A stretch of 64,000 nucleotides of DNA. Source: Phytoseiulus persimilis. Its lineage: Eukaryota; Arthropoda; Arachnida; Mesostigmata; Phytoseiidae. The translations under genes and the position numbers were made by a program. The stretch is taken from the NCBI GenBank assembly GCA_037576195.1, contig CM075102.1, positions 2,046,001 through 2,110,000 on the forward strand, read 5' to 3'. This document shows positions 57,495-64,000 of this stretch, one piece after another (position 1 is the stretch's first letter; the number at the start of each line of letters is the position of its first letter). The notes beneath the pieces were generated by a model. The model had not been told where the DNA came from, made no database searches, and saw only the letters and a list, made by a program, of their open reading frames with translations.

Positions 57495-58940
57495 CCCGCG
57501 AGTTTCCGTCTCCATAGACGTGAGTTTACGCCATTGAGAATCAAATGGTTCGCATCCGAGGAGCGACAGCAGCGCCGCGTGATCGCGGAGTGCGGAGTTC
57601 GCAGGTTTCGAAGAGTTTTCCTCGGAGGCCGCCGAGAGCCACTCTGTCGTGAAACGGGAAGAGCGCCGGTCTTCGGTCATCACATCGCGATGCGGGTTGA
57701 AGGTCTAGGGACGGGCCTGATGGAGGAAAATCATGGAATCAACTCTCGTCACATCACTCAGAGAATGATTGTGGTGATCTCTACTGATAAGTTGTCTCAG
57801 GCTGCTCTGTGCTGTGTAGAAATCCGAGGAGGAGATATGTGGAGACCTCGAACTTCGTGGAGAACTTGGTGGAATCGGCGACTCTCTTCGGAGTGTCTTC
57901 CAAGTGGTCGGAGAGCACCTCAGTGACTTCATCGGAATCGGGATTCAAGGTTATCATCGTCGGATTGGCTTCTGTTCCGTCGACGAGCACACCAAGGCAC
58001 ATCGAGATCGAGCCGCTCGTGTTCGGTTGACGGGAGTCACTCTTCGTAGCGAAACAGTTCTTCTCTGCTCACGGGACCATCTTCTATTGCACCTCAACGT
58101 GACACAAGCGCAAACAAGGCCACAAGCGATGCGCTTCTATGTGAGCCCTGTTCGCAGAGGCCGTAGATAAACAGACCCGGAGCTCATCAGACGCTCAGAT
58201 GCGCGAAGCCCTCGCTGGAGTTTTCGCATATTCGTGAACCCTGGCTCGCTTAGATCAAAACCACCAAGCCTTGGAACGAAGACACGAGCGGACCCGCGGA
58301 AACCCCGAGATGAGCAGTTGTCGATTGGTGAGGTCCTTGGTCATCTGTTAACTAGGCATCGACGAGGTGGAGTTTCGCCCTCTTGCACATGTATCGTAGA
58401 AATGCAATGATCCGCAGTGTCGCTCAGGGAAGCAATGAAGTGAAAGCCAGGCATGAGCTTCTTTAGCTCGGTTCAAACATTATTCTCTATCTTCACGGGA
58501 AAATTCCTCCGCGGGCCAATCGTTCAATTCTCGTACTTTGTTCACCCGGATCAATGTTTTGCCCGTCACCGGTCACGCTATTCATGTAGAAAAGTCGCGC
58601 TGTTCGCGACAATCAGGTGCCTTTGTGTTTTTCGAGCTGTCGGGAGGAAGAGCGGCAGCGAAACCGGAGAGAACTCGATCTCTCGACACGATCGCAGCGT
58701 GGCAGAGCGCAGGGGAAGCGTATAGCTCGCCAAAATGAAATCTATCACAGCGACCGACGTACGGATCTGTCGAGAGTCGCTCCTTGCTCTGGGAGGAGAC
58801 GATTTTGAAAGGAGTGTCAGAGTCGAAGAGGGTGAAGGAAGTCAACGAAGTTTAGACATGAGTGAACGAAGCCGTTTCAACCATTCCAGGCGGAGGAGTG
58901 CTACGGTTACTGCAGGGAAAACATCGCCAGTTACTCAAAG
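57495..58940. other. No recognisable gene
   Basis: About 1.4 kb. Several plus-strand frames of 70-167 codons overlap at 57.4-58.2 kb, but none has a recognisable domain or a consistent exon structure. Nothing supportable. Confidence 0.4.
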
Positions 58941-59128
58941 ATACAACGAAGTGAAGTTTTATCCCCAAGATGAAGCTCCTTTTATTGCACTCTGGACCGT
59001 GAGCATGCGCGAACCCCAACACCTTCCCTTGCGCATGACCACTTGGCCCCAGTTATCGTACTCCTAGCTTGGTTTGGCATTCCTAGAATTCGTTTGTACC
59101 CCGAAGCTCCTAGTTATCACTTGGGCGG

Positions 59129-59431
59129 TCAATCCGAGCTTGTCACGATGTTTCTTGAACTCATCGCCTGCCAGTTCGTCATGATGTCCGCAACCATGTC
59201 GGATGTGGGTACGAATTTTATCTCCACCAAACCTTCTCTCACTATGTTCCTCACGAAATGCTGTCGTAGATGGATATGTTTCGTTCTCTGGTGTTGGATT
59301 CCGTAGGCCATCAGCAGGATTGCCCTGTGCTTATCGCATGGAAGCGACACCGATCGCCTGATCGAGACCACCGGAAGCTCCGCGAAGTTCAGAAGCCATT
59401 TTATTTCTTGGAATGCCGCAGAGACACTCAT
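59129..59431 (-). pseudogene. Copia RNase H
   Basis: 100 residues beginning MSVSAAFQEIKWLLNFAELP (active-site helix after the lost EAEYM). It continues with CDKHRAILLMAYGIQHQRTK, HIHLRQHFVRNIV and LVEIKFVPTSDMVADIMT, the conserved C-terminus of copia pol. Confidence 0.8.
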
Positions 59432-59679
59432 GTACTCTGCCTCAAACGTAGATGATGCAACAGTTGGCTGCTTCCTGGTCGTTCACGGAACGCACGCACC
59501 CGCGAGAATGAAAGCATATCCAGTGGTCGACTTTCAGCTTTCTGGGCAACCTCCACAGCCCGCGTCACAAAAATCGTCTATCGGCTTCTGGACGTTCCCA
59601 TCGAACTTCGGTTGGAGGTCGATAGTACCCTTCAGGTATCTCAGGATCCTTTTCAATGCCTTTCAGTGTGCCAGTTTTG

Positions 59680-60592
59680 GCTAAATTGGCTTACTACCCC
59701 GACCGCGTACCAGATGTCCGGCCGCGTCGTTTGAGACAGGTGGTTCAGGCATCCAACCAACGGCCTCAGGGTATGGTGCGTCGGCAGCCTCTTCGCTATC
59801 CGTCCGTTTCGTCAACCTTGCGCTTGTTTCCGCGGGCGTAGGCACGGCTCCAAAATCCGCCATGTTTAACCTCCTCAGAAGTTGTCTGATGCTTTCTGCC
59901 TGGTCGAGCAGGATAGCCCTCTGCTCCGGCCTCTGCATGATCTTCATTCCTAGACAATTCATTCCTGAGCCAGCGCCACAGCTTTGACGGGGAAAACTCC
60001 CTTCAGTTTCTCGATTATCCCCGTTTGCAAACCCAAGTCGTTGGTGGAGAGCAGGAAATCATCGACATATATGGTCAGCAGCAGGATGCTGCCTTCGCGC
60101 GTTATGGAGTAGCATCATTGGTCCGCCCCAAACTCGTTCAGGTCGAGAGACTTCAGTGCCTTGTTGAGGGTTTCGAACCATACTCTTCCGGCTTGCTTCA
60201 GACCATACAGAGACTTTTTCAGCAGACACAACTGATCTCCGACCCGAGACATACTGGGCTGCTCCATGAATATCTCTTCCTCTCATTTGGCGTGCAGGTA
60301 AGCCGTCCCGACGTCTAGCTGGTGAATTTCCCAACCTTCCTGTGCAGCGCGCACGAAAAGGATGCGAAGCGTTGTGATCTCCGCCACATCGCGAGGATGT
60401 TTCATCGAAGTCCACGCCTTCAGCTTGGGCGCACCCGCGTCCCACAAGTTTCGCCTTATATTTAGTGATATCTCCTTCGCTGTTCCGTTTCAATTGGGAA
60501 ACCCATTTCGAGGCTATCACTCGCCTGTTTGGTGGGCGATCGATCAGAATCGATGATCCGTTCTCTTCGTGGGCCTCCATTTCGGTCTTCAT
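59680..60592 (-). pseudogene. Copia reverse transcriptase
   Basis: 60592-60059 begins with NRRVIASKWVSQLKRNSEGD and YKAKLVGRGCAQAEGVDFDE, the start of copia RT. It goes out of frame before the catalytic YVDD region, where the plus-strand sequence at about 60060 is compatible with a YVDD reversed (ATCGACATAT). 59962-59681 covers the C-terminal part (CLGMKIMQRPEQRAILLDQA, then PYPEAVG). Two or more frameshifts disrupt it. Confidence 0.78.
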
Positions 60593-60818
60593 GGCTGATC
60601 TTCACTGATCGGCCTCTCCACGCGACATCGCCTCCTGGACCGTGAGTGGTGAGTCGTAGTTCGTGGTTGAACCTTGACAGCATTCACAGACGAATTCGTC
60701 CATCCACGCTGGCCTGGCCCGTTTCCGGTTCGATCGAAACTTGAAAAACCCTGTTGGCTCGACTGCCTCTGCAGCACTCTCATCACCTGTGAAGATACTC
60801 TCCTCGTCTGAAGCTGCG

Positions 60819-60830
60819 CCCCCCCCCCCC
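60819..60830. repeat. 12-base poly(C) run
   Basis: Twelve C in a row within the copia remnant, between pre-integrase and RT. Similar G/C runs occur at 7046-7057 (12), 31585-31603 (19) and 62941-62953 (13). Confidence 0.9.
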
Positions 60831-60989
60831 TGGGCCATGCTTCACTCTCCTCCATTGGCTCATTTGCATCTCTGGGCCATGGCCCATCGTCCGGAGATGC
60901 CGTCCCCCTTCTCAGAGAAGCCGTCTGCAGAACTTCAGATGCCGTCTTGGTTCCGTCGGAATCCACGTTGTAAGTTTTCTGCGCTGTTG

Positions 60990-61502
60990 TCAATCGTCCA
61001 GCGGAACCAAACGATACGCTTTTGAGTTTGAGCAGTAGCCAACAAAGATGTGTTTCTTCGCCTTTTCATCCCGTTTCTGCTGTGATATCTGGGCATGGGC
61101 CAAATATCCAAACACTCGCAGGCAACTCAGATCTGGCTTTCTTCCAGTCCAGGCTTCTTCCTGACATTCTGAACTGGGGGCTCCGGTCGGACTCAGATCC
61201 TGAGCCAGCACGCAGGACAGCGCAGCTTCAGCGCAGGATCTCTGATCGAGTTCTGCGTCTGCAGCATGCGGTAAAACAGCCAGGGCAGTCGTGGAACATG
61301 CTTGCAAGCGGTAAAGATCGGTGTCCGTGCAGCAAGCTGTAGCACACATCATCCCCTCTTTCTCCAAGATCTCGCACTTTTCGTCTTTGAACACGACTTT
61401 GAGTTCCTTTTTCGTCAGCTGCACCACCGACACCAAGTTAACTGTGGGTCCGGGCACGTACAATACATCGGTGTCGTTGTTTCTGGCCGTGGAATCGCTC
61501 AA
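60990..61502 (-). pseudogene. Copia pre-integrase and integrase tail
   Basis: The frame begins with DVLYVPGPTVNLVSVVQLTK, the gag-pre-integrase segment that follows the protease. It then jumps to WTGRKPDLSCLRVFGYLAHA and KHIFVGYCSNSKAYRLV, the integrase C-terminal landmark of copia elements. The intervening catalytic core is absent, so an internal deletion has removed it. Confidence 0.8.
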
Positions 61503-61672
61503 CCGTGACCTGGTATTTTGACCCTGACAAATATAACAACTTATGGGAACGTCTCCAACCCCTGCCGACTGAAGAATTCCGTTATTTGCTGTTGTTATAA
61601 ACCGAGTGCGAGCAAATGGAACAACTCTCCCGCTCGGTCATATGCAAACTTGCCCTGTAGTCGATGAACCAA

Positions 61673-62032
61673 TCAAACGGTGAACTCGACGCGACCCTGG
61701 CTGTTGAAGGGCATATAAGAACCCGCTCGAAGTGCACGAACTCGGTTTGATTCGAGCTCAATTAGGATGAGCCCCGCCAAGAGTCGTTCCTTGATGTCTG
61801 CGTCAATGGCTCGGAGCTGCTGGGCAGCCGCGATCTTCTTATTGATATACGTCTCCATCTCTGGACAATCCGTATATTTGATGCTCGTCAGTTCTTTAAG
61901 GAGTGCCACCTCTCTAGAGATAGCACGAGGCTGAAGAAGTTTTTCGACTATTGCCCAAATCTCCTCCCCAGTTGTGGCGTCCCGAATCGACGAGAAGAGG
62001 TGGCTTCTGATTCGCAAGATTATGGCGCCCAT
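61673..62032 (-). pseudogene. Copia gag fragment
   Basis: 119 residues with IRSHLFSSIRDATTGEEIWA, LLKELTSIKYTD and METYINKKIAAAQQLRAI, the helical gag core typical of copia polyproteins (UBN2-type). The N-terminus is missing, and the CCHC knuckle is not seen downstream in frame. Confidence 0.75.
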
Positions 62033-62479
62033 ACCGCGCTTGTTCCGATGGGCTTCGATTTTCGATCAATCAACATACTCCCAAAGATCCCAGAGAGTTG
62101 AACAGATGACCCAGAAGTTTCATTCCCAAAATCAAGTTCCTTCTATGGCACTCTGGGCCGTGGGCATGCGCTAAAAAGAACAATCTGAAGCCGCTGGCTC
62201 GCCGCCACGGAATGCCCTGGCTGGCTCTCCAGGCGCAGATGGGCAACAGAATGGGCTGACAACTGTCTGCCGCCCCAGCTGGAGCGACATCCGTTTATCG
62301 CTCCCTGCTGACAGGAAGGGTACTCAAGGGAATTGGGAATGATCGAGGAAACCGTCTCCTTGGGACCTCCACCAACACATCTACGCAGCTCCGATTGCTG
62401 AGTTTTGTCCTTGCATGGAAGTGGTGCACTCGTACACCGGAAACAAAGTGAGAGAGCTCATCGAGATGTTCCCAACATT

Positions 62480-62700
62480 ATTTCGAAATCTTTGAAGTTT
62501 CAATACGAGTTTCTGTTGAGAATTGGACAGATTGTTTGTCCAGAGGGGCATTGTGGTCTCCGCAGAGAATGATTGGACGGCTCCAGTCTATCCATTCCTC
62601 CACGTTTGCCTGCTTGTACTCGAGTACACTGGTTGGTTCTAATGGGATGCTATGAATTGCGGACCCGGACCAGTTTTCGGCTTGGATGACCAGAATAACT
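62480..62700 (-). pseudogene. LINE endonuclease (APE-type) fragment
   Basis: On the minus strand at about 62600-62540 the translation reads YKQANVEEWIDWSRPIILCG followed by DHNAPL. The latter resembles the GDFNAH motif of apurinic-type LINE endonucleases with a Phe-to-His change. Flanking frames are broken and the RT domain is not found nearby. It is a small remnant, and the call rests on one motif. Confidence 0.4.
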
Positions 62701-63432
62701 CGACAGTTTCATTTCCCAATCTGGACTGTGGCCCAGAACGCTCGTGGAGGTACGCTCCGAACTGAGCTCCTGGTACGCGCTGATATACTATCATTCGACG
62801 TACTGGCGAGGCTGTTTGCGTCAAATTCTCAGGCATCCACATGCCCGACGTGGGCGCGTCCAGGAGGCCAAGACCCATGCATGTCTAGACGTTGCTCTCA
62901 GAGCTCTACTGATAGATGTCAACAGCGGAAGCGATTGCAGCCCCCCCCCCCCCGGATCGAATAGAAGAGTCCCAAGTAGCGGAAAATTTTCCGAACGGAC
63001 CCACGGGACCGCCGTTCGTAAGCGGCATGCTTGACTGCTCCGCGTGCGCTCCTGACGAATGACCATTTCAGTCAGTTCCCGGGAGCTTATCGTCGGGATT
63101 ATCTGTTACTTTTCTCCTCTCGATTACCGTGAAGAATTCTCCGGACGGAAGAGGACCCCGACCTCCAATCAAGACTTTCCACTGACAGTCTGGAAATCTG
63201 ATACGTGAATACGATGCTCAGTCAGCCATTATTGATGGGAAAAGGCCCGGCGGACGTCTAACCGGAAGTGGGCGTTCGGTCGCAATCACGATGATTGCTC
63301 TTCGCAGTCTCGATCGACCATATTCCTACACATGGAGGGACCCGATTTCACTCTCGCTTCCAACGCAGAAATCGTTCGAGCTGCAGATGGTAAAAGTTCT
63401 AGCGAATCGAGGGCAAACTTCCGGCGTTATCC

Positions 63433-63885
63433 GTGTCACAATGCGTAGATCCCACCTTTCTTGAAAATCAAGTTTCTCTCGTAATTTGTTACATCCCGCC
63501 CATCTCGCATCGACTGGCTGAGTATGCTCCCGTGCTGAGCGTCCCCGGAATAAACACCCTATCCAGGGACTTGAGCCCTCCTAAAAAGTCACCGTCACCT
63601 CTGAAACTTCAGGGAATGAGAAAAGCCTTTGTACTTCTTCCCTGGGGAGGCTACTCTCCCGTTGCAACCCATCAAATGCATCCGGGGATTCCTCAGCTCA
63701 GCAAGCTCAAGAATGGAGTCGTTTCTCCGTCTGGTCACTCCAATTCCAGCCTTCCATTCAGAAACTGGAAACGATCAGACGCTAAGAGCTCGAAATATAC
63801 GAGGCTTTCGCCATCATCATTCGGAGCTCAAGCGCTACCCGTGAACGGATATCCCGAAAGTTACGTCTCCGGGATCCCAGAGTGA
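63433..63885 (+). other. Hypothetical Ser/Pro-rich ORF or exon
   Basis: A 150-codon frame without recognised domains, rich in Ser, Pro and Lys, with phrases such as SRDLSPPKKSPSPLKLQG and SSKYTRLSPSSFGAQALPVN. It ends near a donor-like CCCAGA|GTGAGC at 63881, so it could be an exon of a gene that continues beyond the window. A second frame overlaps at 63629-63844. Only composition supports it; I assign no function. Confidence 0.25.
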
Positions 63886-64000
63886 GCGAGGTTGAGACCC
63901 TTCGACACAAGCTCCCAGGAATCTTGGTGAACCTTGGAAGGTTGACGGAAAAGGGGAGAGTGAACAGTGTGATCTGTGAACAAGCCTTTACTCTGATGCG

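Larger units (their letters stand above)
58953..62172 (-). mobile_element. Ty1/copia retrotransposon, degraded
   Basis: Read on the minus strand: gag (62032-61673), gag-pre-integrase and a shortened integrase region (61502-60990), RT (60592-59680) and RNase H (59431-59129). Integrase before RT is the copia order. The integrase catalytic core is deleted between the pre-integrase segment and the WTGRKPDLSCLRVFGYLAHA motif. Frames change often. Two 58-bp direct repeats, 58953-59010 and 62115-62172 (about 84% identical), sit just outside the coding block and look like surviving pieces of the LTRs. Confidence 0.85.

Noticed and set aside
1..64000. tRNA or rRNA genes
   Set aside because: I saw no cloverleaf-compatible segment with A/B boxes and no rRNA core sequence on reading. 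A covariance-model scan would be needed to exclude tRNA genes.

Overview
This is a eukaryotic nuclear window. Coding regions are split by short GT-AG introns (about 65-140 bp, one of 528 bp), long stretches carry no gene, and transposon debris dominates. The recognisable host genes are animal ones: fused UMP synthase, an FKBP6/Shutdown-like co-chaperone, a divergent ionotropic-receptor-like protein, an FHA-domain helicase, and decayed copies of ATRX and CAD. A compact arthropod genome fits, and intronless divergent receptors plus tiny introns would suit a mite. The species is inference only.

Layout. 0.28-1.83 kb: a satellite of alternating 94/97-bp monomers (191-bp higher-order unit). 5.0-6.6 kb: an ATRX-like SNF2 pseudogene that keeps GT-AG introns but has an in-frame stop and a frameshift. 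6.9-7.4 kb and 8.7-13.4 kb: wrecked Ty3/gypsy sequences, the second on the minus strand. 14.4-14.7 kb: a 24/48-bp minisatellite. 17.1-21.1 kb (minus): a five-exon gene for a 1212-residue FHA plus SF1 (Sen1/UPF1-type) helicase, whose Walker B reads DQAQ instead of DEAQ. 21.1-29.8 kb: no gene I can support. 29.9-31.7 kb: an intronless receptor-like ORF. 32.6-35.0 kb (minus): six-exon UMPS, 474 residues. 36.2-37.8 kb: a complete-looking Tc3-like transposon with paired binding repeats at each end.

41.1-42.9 kb holds inverted clusters of 16-18-bp tandem units and a 45-bp dispersed minisatellite that recurs at 52.4 kb. 43.7-48.6 kb is a plus-strand Ty3/gypsy element with gag, protease, RT, RNase H and integrase, but several frameshifts. 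Its 181-bp 3' LTR is followed 60 bp later by an inverted LTR copy. A CAD pseudogene (fragments of CPS, DHOase and the start of ATCase) directly abuts that inverted LTR and ends at a 279-bp pogo/mariner-type MITE. 54.4-55.4 kb has an inverted duplication and an R2-like LINE tail. 55.6-57.0 kb (minus) is the FKBP-TPR gene. 57.3-57.5 kb is a 153-bp palindromic MITE with a 9-bp target duplication. 59.0-62.2 kb (minus) is a degraded Ty1/copia element.

The live-looking genes (helicase, receptor, UMPS, FKBP-TPR, Tc3 transposase) are unrelated in function and each would be transcribed alone; there is no operon. The strongest candidates for something undescribed are the FHA-SF1 helicase fusion, the inverted-LTR/CAD junction and the dispersed 45-bp repeat.
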